Part shown: positions 15,235-22,923 of the stretch, one piece after another | How the letters are laid out: each line of letters begins with the position of its first letter | Numbering within the stretch: position 1 is the stretch's first letter | Translations under genes and position numbers: made by a program | The notes under the pieces: generated by a model | The model's input: only the letters and a program-made list of their open reading frames with translations | The model's database searches: none | What the model was told of the DNA's origin: nothing | DNA from: Methanobrevibacter thaueri | GTDB taxonomy: Archaea > Methanobacteriota > Methanobacteria > Methanobacteriales > Methanobacteriaceae | Assembly (NCBI RefSeq): GCF_015062905.1 | Contig: NZ_SUTK01000024.1 | Location: forward strand, 1 to 26,173 | Reading direction: 5' to 3' | DNA: 26,173 nucleotides

Positions 15235-16686
15235 ATGGATTATGATGTAATATATATTGGAAGCGGAAATGCCGCTTGGCAAGGTGGCAGATTCTTAAGA
15301 AAAGCTGGCCTTAAAATTCTGATTGTTGAAGAAAGCCTATATGGTGGAACCTGCGCAAATAGGGGTTGCAACTCAAAGGCACTGCTCGATGCTCCCTATG
15401 AAATCAAGGCATTGACCGAAAACTTTGAAGGCGTTGGAAAAGAGGGCGACTTTGATGTCAACTGGCCTGATTTGATGAAGCTGAAAAGGAAACGCATTGC
15501 AAACATGGCTCCGTTTCTCGACGGCAAGTTCAAGGAATACGACCTTGACGTTGCCCATGGAAAAGGGGTCATTTTAGATGAGCACACCGTTCAGGTAGGA
15601 GACGAAAGCTTCACAACAGACAAGATTGTAATATGCACAGGCCTAAAGCCGGTGATTCCAGACATTCCGGGTAAGGAATACATGCATGACAGCACAGACT
15701 TTTTGGATATCGACGATTTGCCGAAGCATGCCATAATAATAGGTGCAGGATTTGTAGGGATGGAATTCGCATCAATACTTGCCGAGGCAGGACTCAGTGC
15801 AGACGTAATCATCAGAGGAAACATGGCTCTGAAATACTTCCACCAACCATATGTACAGAATGTAATCAAGATACTTAAAGAAAAGAACATTAATTTCCAT
15901 TTTAACCAGACAGTAACCGAAGTAATCAGCAATGTTGAAATCGATAATCCTCAGGATAAGGTATTGAACGTTGAAAATGCATTGAACTCAGATGAAGAGC
16001 TGAGGGATCCCGAAGCAAAAATTGACAATGTGGCCTATGAGGACGGATTCACTGTCAAGTGTGAAAGCGGACTGAGCCTGACAGGTGACTATGTCATTGC
16101 AGCAATGGGAAGAACCGCAAATGTGGAGGACATTGGTCTTGAAAATGTCGGACTGTCCTATACCAGCAAGGGAATCAAGGTAAACGGACACCTTCAGACT
16201 GAAGTTCCAAACATCTATGCTTCAGGTGATGTTGCAGACACAGGCATTGCAAAGCTTGTAACCGTTGCAATACATCACTCAAAATACCTTGCAAAGGAAT
16301 TGCTTGGTCAGGCAGATGAGATAACCTATCCTGTAGTTCCTGCAGTCGCATATACTATTCCAAGGATTGCAACCGTAGGTGTTCCGGCATATGTGGCTGA
16401 TGAAAGCGACGAATATGAGGTCCACACAATAAGATACGGAAACTCATATTCCCTTGAGCTCAAAAACGATCGGACCGCAGAGGCAAAGGTCATTGTGGAT
16501 AGGGACTTGAACATTGTAGGTGCAGAGATATATGCTGCAGATGCTGAAAACGTGGCTAACATGTTTGCATTTATCATCAATAAGAAAATTACTCTTGAAG
16601 AGCTGGACTACATGATTTATGCCTTCCCTTCAAGCAGTTCAGTATGCCTGTACAAGCTGCACAATATCCATTATGATTTCAGTTAG
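15235..16686 (+). CDS. FAD/NAD(P)-dependent disulfide oxidoreductase-like flavoprotein lacking the usual His base
   Basis: This 483-residue protein belongs to the class I pyridine nucleotide-disulfide oxidoreductases (dihydrolipoamide dehydrogenase, glutathione and mercuric reductase relatives). FAD-binding GSGNAAW is at 9-15 and the redox-active pair Cys40-x4-Cys45 is in GGTCANRGCNSKALL. A second Rossmann motif (IIGAGFVGMEFASIL) binds NAD(P)H, YASGDVAD is the second FAD motif, and the C-terminal dimerisation domain starts near IPRIATVGV. The active-site HxH-P-T segment of the family is replaced by YAFPSSSS near the C-terminus, so the usual His/Glu base is missing and classical dithiol substrates are doubtful. 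A TTG at 15226 extends the frame but lies inside the Shine-Dalgarno. The substrate is unknown. Confidence 0.85.
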   Translation: MDYDVIYIGSGNAAWQGGRFLRKAGLKILIVEESLYGGTCANRGCNSKALLDAPYEIKALTENFEGVGKEGDFDVNWPDLMKLKRKRIANMAPFLDGKFKEYDLDVAHGKGVILDEHTVQVGDESFTTDKIVICTGLKPVIPDIPGKEYMHDSTDFLDIDDLPKHAIIIGAGFVGMEFASILAEAGLSADVIIRGNMALKYFHQPYVQNVIKILKEKNINFHFNQTVTEVISNVEIDNPQDKVLNVENALNSDEELRDPEAKIDNVAYEDGFTVKCESGLSLTGDYVIAAMGRTANVEDIGLENVGLSYTSKGIKVNGHLQTEVPNIYASGDVADTGIAKLVTVAIHHSKYLAKELLGQADEITYPVVPAVAYTIPRIATVGVPAYVADESDEYEVHTIRYGNSYSLELKNDRTAEAKVIVDRDLNIVGAEIYAADAENVANMFAFIINKKITLEELDYMIYAFPSSSSVCLYKLHNIHYDFS

Positions 16687-16795
16687 GGATTCACCTCTAA
16701 CATAATGTCATATCTTTATATTTCTTAAAATAGGCACTTTGATGAATATAAAGATTATTTTAATATCCGGTAAAAACTCAAAAAGATTCAATAAT

Positions 16796-16837
16796 TCCTA
16801 TCGGAAATCCGATAGGATTAATCTTCCTATCTTTTTT
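16796..16837 (+). terminator. Hairpin plus U-tract terminator after the flavoprotein gene
   Basis: TCCTATCGGA (16796-16805) and TCCGATAGGA (16808-16817) form a perfect inverted repeat with a very tight loop. It is followed by T-rich sequence with a T6 run near 16831-16837. It lies 110 nt past the flavoprotein stop and also faces the convergent cysteine synthase gene. Confidence 0.65.
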
Positions 16838-16867
16838 AGCATGTTTCGCAGCTAATTTTAAAAATAG

Positions 16868-17827
16868 TTATATTACTTCAAAATTGATTAGCTTCACTTT
16901 ATTGGAATGAAGCTTAGGGTTTTCATCGATTTTTTCAGACAGTTTTGTAGTTATGTATTTCTTGTTATCATCCGGAAATACTGTTGCAATCTTCAATTCA
17001 TCGCTGTCCATAAGGACACTTGCAAGGAAATTGGCTCCGCTTGAAATGCCTATTCCCAAACCGAACTCTTTTGCAATTCTTTTTGACATGTTGATTGCAT
17101 CGCAGTCATCGATCAATACTATATCATCAATCAAATCTTCATTCACGATTCCAGGAATGAAGTCATCGCCGATTCCTTCTATCAGATGTGATCCTTCTTC
17201 CATTCCCATTTTAAGTATTGATAATGTTGACGGTTCAAGGGCAAATAGCTTGGCATCGGGATTATGGTCCTTTAGTCTTTGGCCGATTCCCATTAGAGTT
17301 CCTCCTGTGCCTATTCCTGAAACGAAAGCGTTTACATCGGGAAGCTCATCGATTATTTCCTGACCTGTGGTGCAGTATTGTGCCTGTGTGTTTAATTCAT
17401 TATCAAATTGGAGTGGCTTGTATGCACCAATTTCCTCTGCAAAGTCATCAACCATTTCCAGAGCTCTTTTGAATCCACCTTCCTCTTTTGATACGAGGTG
17501 AACGTGAGCTCCATACATCTCAATGAGTTTCCTTCTTTCAAGGGATACCCAATCAGGCATGAATATGTGGACTTCATGGCCGAAAAGGGCACCTATGGCA
17601 CTAAAAGCAATTCCTGTATTTCCGCTTGTAACTTCAATAATCGGCTGTCCATCAGCCAAATTGCCGTTTTCCCTTTCTTTTTGGATAATGTATAATGCAA
17701 TCCTGTCCTTTATGCTTCCGGTATAATTGTAGTATTCGAGTTTTGTGTATATGCTGCCCTTTTTCCCTTCATATTCATAATCGATCTTAATCATCGGTGT
17801 GTTTCCAACTAGCTTTTCAACATTCAT
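16868..17827 (-). CDS. cysK: Cysteine synthase / O-acetylserine sulfhydrylase-type PLP enzyme
   Basis: This is a fold-type II PLP enzyme of 319 residues from ATG 17827; a TTG at 17842 gives a longer but less likely start. The N-terminus MNVEKLVGNTPMIKI matches the family. The PLP lysine is Lys40 in YTGSIKDR, the substrate loop is TSGNTG (68-73 region), the phosphate-binding loop reads GIGTGGT, and a late SSGAN supplies the serine facing the pyridine nitrogen. It would make cysteine from an activated serine (O-acetylserine or O-phosphoserine) and sulfide. The neighbour is a GNAT acetyltransferase, but not a recognisable serine acetyltransferase, so the donor substrate is open. Cystathionine beta-synthase-like activity is the main alternative. 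Confidence 0.87.
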   Translation of the reverse strand: MNVEKLVGNTPMIKIDYEYEGKKGSIYTKLEYYNYTGSIKDRIALYIIQKERENGNLADGQPIIEVTSGNTGIAFSAIGALFGHEVHIFMPDWVSLERRKLIEMYGAHVHLVSKEEGGFKRALEMVDDFAEEIGAYKPLQFDNELNTQAQYCTTGQEIIDELPDVNAFVSGIGTGGTLMGIGQRLKDHNPDAKLFALEPSTLSILKMGMEEGSHLIEGIGDDFIPGIVNEDLIDDIVLIDDCDAINMSKRIAKEFGLGIGISSGANFLASVLMDSDELKIATVFPDDNKKYITTKLSEKIDENPKLHSNKVKLINFEVI

Positions 17828-17921
17828 AATTATCCAATCCAATTCAATATTAAACTAATATATATCTGTATTTTAAATGTAATATATTTTTTTGAAAAAA
17901 GTTCCATGCTCCTAAGGTCCG

Positions 17922-18407
17922 TCACCTTGTCCACTGGTATGCCCTTCGAGGTGACCCGTCCGCCACATATATTGTGCCGCACTTTTCAAAACCGTTTTTC
18001 TCGATTTGCTTCTGCATCACAACATTGCTTGCGTGGGTGTCAATTCTTATGTTTCTGTAGTTGCTTTTGCAGTATGTTATGGCGCACTTGAATATGCCGT
18101 GTACCTTTCCGTCGCTTGCAATTCTATGAACGGTGACATATTCATCATCGTTTAGCCATTCGCCATTTTCGATATGTTCATATGTTGGCTCTGAGCCTTC
18201 AAAAAGGGCAAATACTCCATGAGGATTTTCGCTTTCACATATCAAATGGCAAACTCCGTTGTCAATGTCGCTTACAATGAGATCTTTTGAGGAGTATCTG
18301 TGGCCCCACTGATTTGGATTTCCGCTTTTAATCATGAAATCCTGAGCGGTTCTGTAAATCTTCATGATTTTCGCCAAGTCTTTATGATTTGCCTTTCTGA
18401 TATGCAT
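17922..18407 (-). CDS. GNAT-family N-acetyltransferase
   Basis: The 161-residue protein starts at ATG 18407, chosen because GGGAGG lies 7 nt upstream; an ATG at 18422 extends the frame but precedes that Shine-Dalgarno. The GNAT layout is visible: MHIRKANHKDLAKIMKIYRTA at the N-terminus, HLICESENPHGVFALFEG as the central strands, a VHRIASDGKVHGIFKCAITYC motif-A region for acetyl-CoA, and IRIDTHASNVVMQKQIEKNGFEKCG as the motif-B helix. It is a cytosolic acetyltransferase of unknown substrate, similar to proteins annotated as GCN5-related. Its stop lies 94 nt upstream of the cysK start on the same strand, and a T-rich tract near 17887-17899 may separate them. Confidence 0.85.
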   Translation of the reverse strand: MHIRKANHKDLAKIMKIYRTAQDFMIKSGNPNQWGHRYSSKDLIVSDIDNGVCHLICESENPHGVFALFEGSEPTYEHIENGEWLNDDEYVTVHRIASDGKVHGIFKCAITYCKSNYRNIRIDTHASNVVMQKQIEKNGFEKCGTIYVADGSPRRAYQWTR

Positions 18408-18474
18408 CAATATTCCTCCCAATACGGTTAATCTAATTTTTAAAAACAGAAATATTTAAATTTTGGGAGTTGTC

Positions 18475-18495
18475 AAAAAAAGAAAAAAAAGAAAA
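18475..18495 (-). terminator. U-tract terminator after the 142-residue secreted protein
   Basis: On the minus strand a run of T with two single C interruptions begins a few bases beyond the stop codon. It gives a typical archaeal U-tract. Confidence 0.5.
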
Positions 18496-18501
18496 TTGTA
18501 C

Positions 18502-18930
18502 TTATTTTGTAAATACAATTGATTTTGCCATGTCTATTGCATCAGCACGGTCGTCATATCCTACGACTACCATGATTCCGTCGCCAACAGCCATAGCGCC
18601 GTAAATGTTATTTTTCTTGTAGACGCGGATGTCACCGTCTTTTCCGTCAGGATTAAATCCTGAAGATAATTCGAATGTTTTATATTCTGCATCATCCATT
18701 TTAGGATTGAGTGAAGAATCTTCTGAATAAATTAGGAAAAGATTTTTGTCAGCATCAAGATAAGTTATGACGCCGTCGGATTCGGTTTTCTCAAAATCAG
18801 CGCCTTGAATAACGTCCATTTTGAATTTACCGTCAAAATCCTGATTTTCAAAAGTTGTGGCTGCAATTGCAGATATGGAAAATGCACAGGCAACCGCCAA
18901 TATTAATAGTACTGTCAGATGCTTTTTCAT
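18502..18930 (-). CDS. Small secreted protein, function unknown
   Basis: This 142-residue protein starts at an ATG preceded by a strong Shine-Dalgarno (GGAGGT, 7 nt upstream). A Sec signal peptide (MKKHLTVLLILAVACAFSISAIA, cleavage near 23) leads to an acidic mature domain of about 118 residues with alternating strands (FKMDVIQGADF, GVITYLDADKNLFLIYSED, IRVYKKNNIYGAMAVGDGIMVVVGYDD) and a short C-terminal helix (DAIDMAKSIVF). It probably forms a compact alpha/beta domain at the cell surface or in the medium. I do not recognise the family. A TATA-like element (minus-strand ATAATATATAAG, about 18977-18988) fits a leader of about 25-30 nt. Confidence 0.78.
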   Translation of the reverse strand: MKKHLTVLLILAVACAFSISAIAATTFENQDFDGKFKMDVIQGADFEKTESDGVITYLDADKNLFLIYSEDSSLNPKMDDAEYKTFELSSGFNPDGKDGDIRVYKKNNIYGAMAVGDGIMVVVGYDDRADAIDMAKSIVFTK

Positions 18931-18942
18931 TTGTTTTACCTC

Positions 18943-19405
18943 CAGTGTTAGATGTTAAATTATTTATTAAATTTCTTATATATTATTTACTTTTTACTTT
19001 TTGAATAATTTGTTACAATCAATTTAATTTCCATTATATTTTTTATTATTTTGTTTAATTTTGATATAATATTTATCAGAATTTACTTAAAAATCATTTA
19101 TTTAATTTGTTATAAAGCAAAGATACGGACATTCAATTAATTAGCAATGAATAAATGATTGATTTTAGTTAAACAACAGTATAATTATTTAATGAATAAA
19201 TTGGGTAAAAATTTCTAATTAATATAAATTGAATGAACAATATTTATAAATTAATTTTTTTGTTACTAATCTGTTTGTCGAATATTAATATTGTTAAATA
19301 TATATGATATCTTTTGAATTTTATAGCTAATTTTATATATTTATAAAAATAAAAATGTTGTTATAGGATTAAGTTCTTATGCTTAAATTAATTTAAGGGG
19401 ATAAC
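18943..19405. other. AT-rich intergenic region between divergent secreted-protein genes
   Basis: No gene or RNA gene is seen. It holds the minus-strand promoter near 18977-18988 and the plus-strand promoter of the next gene: TTTTATATAT at 19331-19340, then a 16-nt palindrome at 19382-19397 next to the Shine-Dalgarno. The central part (about 19000-19320) shows nothing I can name. Confidence 0.6.
19382..19401 (+). promoter_or_regulatory. Palindrome adjoining the Shine-Dalgarno
   Basis: CTTAAATTAATTTAAG (19382-19397) is a perfect palindrome whose last bases (AAG) run straight into the GGGGA Shine-Dalgarno of the 525-residue surface protein. As RNA it could fold into a weak 6-bp hairpin beside the ribosome-binding site. 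Confidence 0.4.
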
Positions 19406-20983
19406 ATGTTTAAGAGAAAATATATTTTAATACTTCTATTGTTGATAGTAAGTATCTGTGCAATATCGGCGGCCAGTGCAGCGGATAATGCTACTGATAG
19501 CATAGCTGCTGATGATGCAAATGCTGTTGATATAGTGGCAGCTGATGAGGCAGCTGATGAGATTTCAACTAATTCTGAAAATGATTTAGAAAAGGCAGCA
19601 AATGAAACTAGTGATGAAGGTGATAAATTATCTGTTAGTGAAGAAGATTCCGAATTAACAGCTGATCAATCTAATGATAAACTTTCAATGATATTTGCTA
19701 ATTGGTATACTATTGACCTATTTGATACTACTATCAATTCTGATAAAAAAGAAGTAATTTACTGTTATATTGAACCTTGTTTAATAAGTGGTTCTATAGG
19801 ATATGATTTTAATTTTAATGTCTATGATAGAAATTCTAAGGTAGTTTATACACATCATTATCAAAATACAAAAACAGAAAAAAGAGACTATCCAATGACT
19901 ATTGCAAAAAATACTTTAACTCCTGGAATATATGTTATGGCAGCAGAAAATACATATGATGGAATTACTATGGATGTTGCATACTTATTTGTCAAAGGAA
20001 CTGCAGATATCACTGTCTCTGATTATAATTCAAATTATATGTCAGGTGCTAAAATGACTGCTACCTTAACTGATAAAGTAACTAAAAAACCGCTGACTTC
20101 TTTAAATGTTGGTGTAGTATTTACGAAAGGAAAAACCAGTGTAACAAAATATTACACACCTAATTCAAATGGTCAAATTTCTTTTGTACCTCCTGTTGGG
20201 GCAGGAATGTGGACGGTACAATTTGTTCCTCTTGAACCATTTGTTTCAGGGTCTGCTTCTAAAACAATCACCATTAAAAAATCTGGTGTTTCTGTCAAAG
20301 CAATGAAAGTTAAAGAATACAAAGGTTTTAAAATGAAACTTAAAGCTACTGTAAAAAGCAATGGCAAAAATGTTAACGAAGGCAAAGTCATGTTCAAAAT
20401 CAATGGCAAAAAATACTATGCCAAAGTTAAAAATGGAGTGGCCACTAAAAGCATCAAATTGAAAAAGATTAAGAAATACTACTACTCTGCTAAGTTTTTA
20501 GGAAATGACAACCTGTATAAAACGGGCAAGTCCTTTTCAAAAGCTATACTTAAAAAAAGGTTTAGTGTAAAGATTTATGCTCCGAACCCAAAACTATATG
20601 CTGGCCAATCAAAAAAATACACCGTTTTAGTGAAAACTACAACTGGTAAAAAAGTCAAAAACGGCTGGCTTAAATTTCAAGGAAGAAATGGAAAATACAC
20701 TAAAGCAAAAGTCAAAAACGGTAAAGTGCGCGTATGGGCGACTGGTACTTTGAGTGACGTCTTTGTAAAAATGCATGGGGACGATGCAATATATAAAAAA
20801 TCTGTAACTAAAAAATACAAGATTAAATATGTTCCAGGGTCTCACAAATACAAAGCTGCAAAAGTTAAATACAAAGGCACTACCAAGTTCAGATGTGACC
20901 AATGTGGAAGAACAACTACTCATACTGGTCATGGATATTGGGGACCATACTTCTACCATATCTACACAATATATGTGATTTAG
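19406..20983 (+). CDS. Secreted adhesin-like protein with Ig-like repeats and a C-terminal Cys-Cys-His-His tail
   Basis: This 525-residue protein starts at ATG after AAGGGGA. A signal peptide (about 1-26, ending SAASA) precedes a very acidic Asp/Ala/Glu-rich stretch (27-95). A beta-rich domain (about 95-200) follows, then three Ig-like or beta-sandwich repeats (about 200-475) that turn strongly Lys-rich. The C-terminus is unusual: Cys497-x2-Cys500-x5-His506-x2-His509, followed by aromatic residues (YWGPYFYHIYTIYVI). This looks like a small metal-binding knuckle on a secreted protein. No transmembrane anchor or pseudomurein-binding repeat is seen, so attachment may rely on charge or on the aromatic tail. 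A role in adhesion is inferred from architecture only. Confidence 0.8.
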   Translation: MFKRKYILILLLLIVSICAISAASAADNATDSIAADDANAVDIVAADEAADEISTNSENDLEKAANETSDEGDKLSVSEEDSELTADQSNDKLSMIFANWYTIDLFDTTINSDKKEVIYCYIEPCLISGSIGYDFNFNVYDRNSKVVYTHHYQNTKTEKRDYPMTIAKNTLTPGIYVMAAENTYDGITMDVAYLFVKGTADITVSDYNSNYMSGAKMTATLTDKVTKKPLTSLNVGVVFTKGKTSVTKYYTPNSNGQISFVPPVGAGMWTVQFVPLEPFVSGSASKTITIKKSGVSVKAMKVKEYKGFKMKLKATVKSNGKNVNEGKVMFKINGKKYYAKVKNGVATKSIKLKKIKKYYYSAKFLGNDNLYKTGKSFSKAILKKRFSVKIYAPNPKLYAGQSKKYTVLVKTTTGKKVKNGWLKFQGRNGKYTKAKVKNGKVRVWATGTLSDVFVKMHGDDAIYKKSVTKKYKIKYVPGSHKYKAAKVKYKGTTKFRCDQCGRTTTHTGHGYWGPYFYHIYTIYVI

Positions 20984-21004
20984 TGTGTATATTATGAGTT
21001 TAAA

Positions 21005-21042
21005 ATAAATAGCGTAAGCTATTTATCTTTTTTTATTTTTTT
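21005..21042 (+). terminator. Hairpin plus U-tract terminator
   Basis: ATAAATAGC (21005-21013) and GCTATTTAT (21018-21026) form a perfect 9-bp stem closed by a GTAA (GNRA-type) loop, followed by a long T-rich tract. It lies 22 nt past the stop of the 525-residue protein. Confidence 0.75.
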
Positions 21043-21058
21043 TCATGGTTTTAGTAAA

Positions 21059-21107
21059 GTTTATATGAGATGTCATTGATAGTATACCTAACGAACGGTA
21101 GGTAGGA
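21059..21107 (+). promoter_or_regulatory. TetR-gene promoter and palindromic operator
   Basis: TATA-like TTTATATGA (21059-21067) puts the transcript start near 21088. An 18-nt near-palindrome, ACCTAACGAACGGTAGGT (21086-21103, seven of eight pairs matching), covers that start and overlaps the Shine-Dalgarno-like AGGTAGGA. A TetR dimer bound here would block its own transcription. Confidence 0.65.
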
Positions 21108-21109
21108 TA

Positions 21110-21739
21110 ATGAAAACGAAGGAAAGGATATTTGATGTATCATTAGATTTATTTTCTAAAAAGGGATATGATTCAGTTTCGCTTAGGGAAATTGCAGATG
21201 AAGTGGGAATTAAGAAAAGCTCAATATACAGCCACTATTCATCAAAAGAAGCCATATTGATGGACATATTTGAGTATCTCACAGACATTTTGGAAAATGA
21301 TGAAATGCTCAACAGTGAAGAATTGGATTTGTCGCCAAACAATGAGATTTTGCTTGAAAACCCAGAACTGTTCTATCATAAGGGATCAGAAGCCATAAGG
21401 GAAATGTTTAGCATGCAAAGAAACCTGAAGATTTGGAAGCTGGTATTCATACAGATGAATTATGATGACAATATCAGGATGTTTTTCCATGATGAGATAT
21501 TGATGAAGCCCCTGATATTCTGGAACGAATTCTTCACAATCCTGAAGGAAAAAGGGGTAATAAGGCAGGATATTGATTCTAAACTCCTGGCAAAGGAGTA
21601 TTACAGCTTTCCCATATATCTTCTTTTGGAAATTTGTTCAAAATATGAGGATATTCCTCAGGATTCGCTTGATGATTTTTTCAGACAAACGGAAGAACAT
21701 GCAAATTTCCTGCTTGACTGTGTAAAGGTGAAAAAATGA
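21110..21739 (+). CDS. TetR-family transcriptional regulator
   Basis: This 209-residue protein has the classic N-terminal DNA-binding domain of the family: FDVSLDLFSKKGYDSVSLREIADEVGI, then KKSSIYSHYSSKEAILMDIF, all within the first 50 residues. The helical C-terminal part (about 60-205) would hold the ligand pocket and dimer interface; it has a long linker rich in Asn and Glu around 63-85. Its stop overlaps the start of the radical SAM gene by 4 nt (ATGA), so both are translated from one message. An operator-like palindrome over the transcription start points to autoregulation of the two-gene unit, probably by the substrate or product of the radical SAM enzyme or by an outside signal. Confidence 0.92.
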   Translation: MKTKERIFDVSLDLFSKKGYDSVSLREIADEVGIKKSSIYSHYSSKEAILMDIFEYLTDILENDEMLNSEELDLSPNNEILLENPELFYHKGSEAIREMFSMQRNLKIWKLVFIQMNYDDNIRMFFHDEILMKPLIFWNEFFTILKEKGVIRQDIDSKLLAKEYYSFPIYLLLEICSKYEDIPQDSLDDFFRQTEEHANFLLDCVKVKK

Positions 21740-22842
21740 CCGGTTCAAATTTTGATATTCAGGAATACTTGTCAGAAGGTGTTGAATCCATACTGAAAGA
21801 TGCGATGCGCGCCACTCTTAAAAATCCTAAGGAAAGCATTTATCTGCTCAAATTTTCAAAACATGCAAGAAAGGCAACAAAAATAAGGCAGAGATATGAG
21901 CAGAATGGCAAAAATATTCCTGCATTTCTAATTGCAAGCATCACAAGCAGCTGCAACCTGCATTGCACAGGATGTTACTCGAGGGCAAATGATGCATGCA
22001 GTGACGATGAGCCTGTAAATCAGCTTTCGGGCGAACAATGGGATGACATATTCAGGCAAGCAAAGGAAATCGGAATTAGTTTCATAGTTTTAGCTGGTGG
22101 AGAGCCTCTGATAAGGGAAGATGTAATAAAAAATGCAAGCAAATATCCTGAAATACTCTTTCCAATATTCACTAACGGAACATTGCTGGGAGAAGATTAT
22201 ATGAAGCTATTTGACGATAACAGAAACCTTGCTCCAATCCTTTCGATTGAAGGTGGCGAAGAGGTGACCGATTCAAGAAGGGGAGCGGGGGTCTACGGTC
22301 AGTTGATCGAGTCCATGAAAGTGATGAAAAGCAAAAATATCATATTTGGAGCTTCACTTACATTCACAAAAGAAAACATATCCTCGCTGATTTCGAACGA
22401 TTTCATCAATAAGCTGCATGATTTGGGCTGCAAGGTCGTATTTTTCATTGAATATGTGCCTATGAATACTGAAACGATTGAACTGGCTCCGGGCGACAGT
22501 GAAAGGGATTTGCTGTTTGGTGAAATCGATCGCCTTCGCAATGATTATCGGGACATGCTTTTCATGTCATTTCCGGGCGATGAGAAACTTTCCGATGGCT
22601 GTCTGGCAGCAGGAAGGGGTTTTTTCCATATAAACTCCCATGGAGGCGCAGAACCTTGTCCCGCTTCACCGTATTCGGATACCAATTTATGTGAGACTTC
22701 GCTTGTCGAAGCACTTGATTCCAACCTGTTCAAATCCCTTAGGGATGGAGGCATCCTTATGGATGACCATGAGGGCGGCTGTGTCCTTTTTGAACATAGG
22801 GAGGACGTTGAAAAGATATTGCATAAAAATGTAAAGATTTAA
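21736..22842 (+). CDS. Radical SAM protein with twitch/SPASM-like C-terminus
   Basis: This 368-residue enzyme has the radical SAM 4Fe-4S motif Cys73-x3-Cys77-x2-Cys80 (CNLHCTGCYSR), the SAM-binding GGEP-type motif (LAGGEPLIRED) and TNGTLL in the partial TIM barrel. Near the C-terminus, Cys289, Cys308 (in G-x4-C), Cys319 and Cys349 resemble a twitch or SPASM domain that binds an auxiliary Fe-S cluster (GFFHINSHGGAEPCPASPYSD). The first 55 residues are a helical extension (SEGVESILKDAMRATLKNPK). Such enzymes often modify peptides or cofactors, but no small precursor peptide is seen next to it. Its ATG overlaps the tetR stop, so expression is coupled and controlled by that regulator. The substrate is unknown. 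Confidence 0.88.
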   Translation: MTGSNFDIQEYLSEGVESILKDAMRATLKNPKESIYLLKFSKHARKATKIRQRYEQNGKNIPAFLIASITSSCNLHCTGCYSRANDACSDDEPVNQLSGEQWDDIFRQAKEIGISFIVLAGGEPLIREDVIKNASKYPEILFPIFTNGTLLGEDYMKLFDDNRNLAPILSIEGGEEVTDSRRGAGVYGQLIESMKVMKSKNIIFGASLTFTKENISSLISNDFINKLHDLGCKVVFFIEYVPMNTETIELAPGDSERDLLFGEIDRLRNDYRDMLFMSFPGDEKLSDGCLAAGRGFFHINSHGGAEPCPASPYSDTNLCETSLVEALDSNLFKSLRDGGILMDDHEGGCVLFEHREDVEKILHKNVKI

Positions 22843-22923
22843 ATAATAAGTCAAATATAACCTTTATAATAAAAATAAAGAATTTTTATGAATTTTTTAT
22901 AAATTAATATTGGAGGTATTTAC

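Noticed and set aside
17843..17921. GNAT and cysK as a serine acetyltransferase/cysteine synthase pair
   Set aside because: The acetyltransferase has a GNAT fold, not the hexapeptide-repeat fold of CysE, so the adjacency does not show a classical cysteine pathway.
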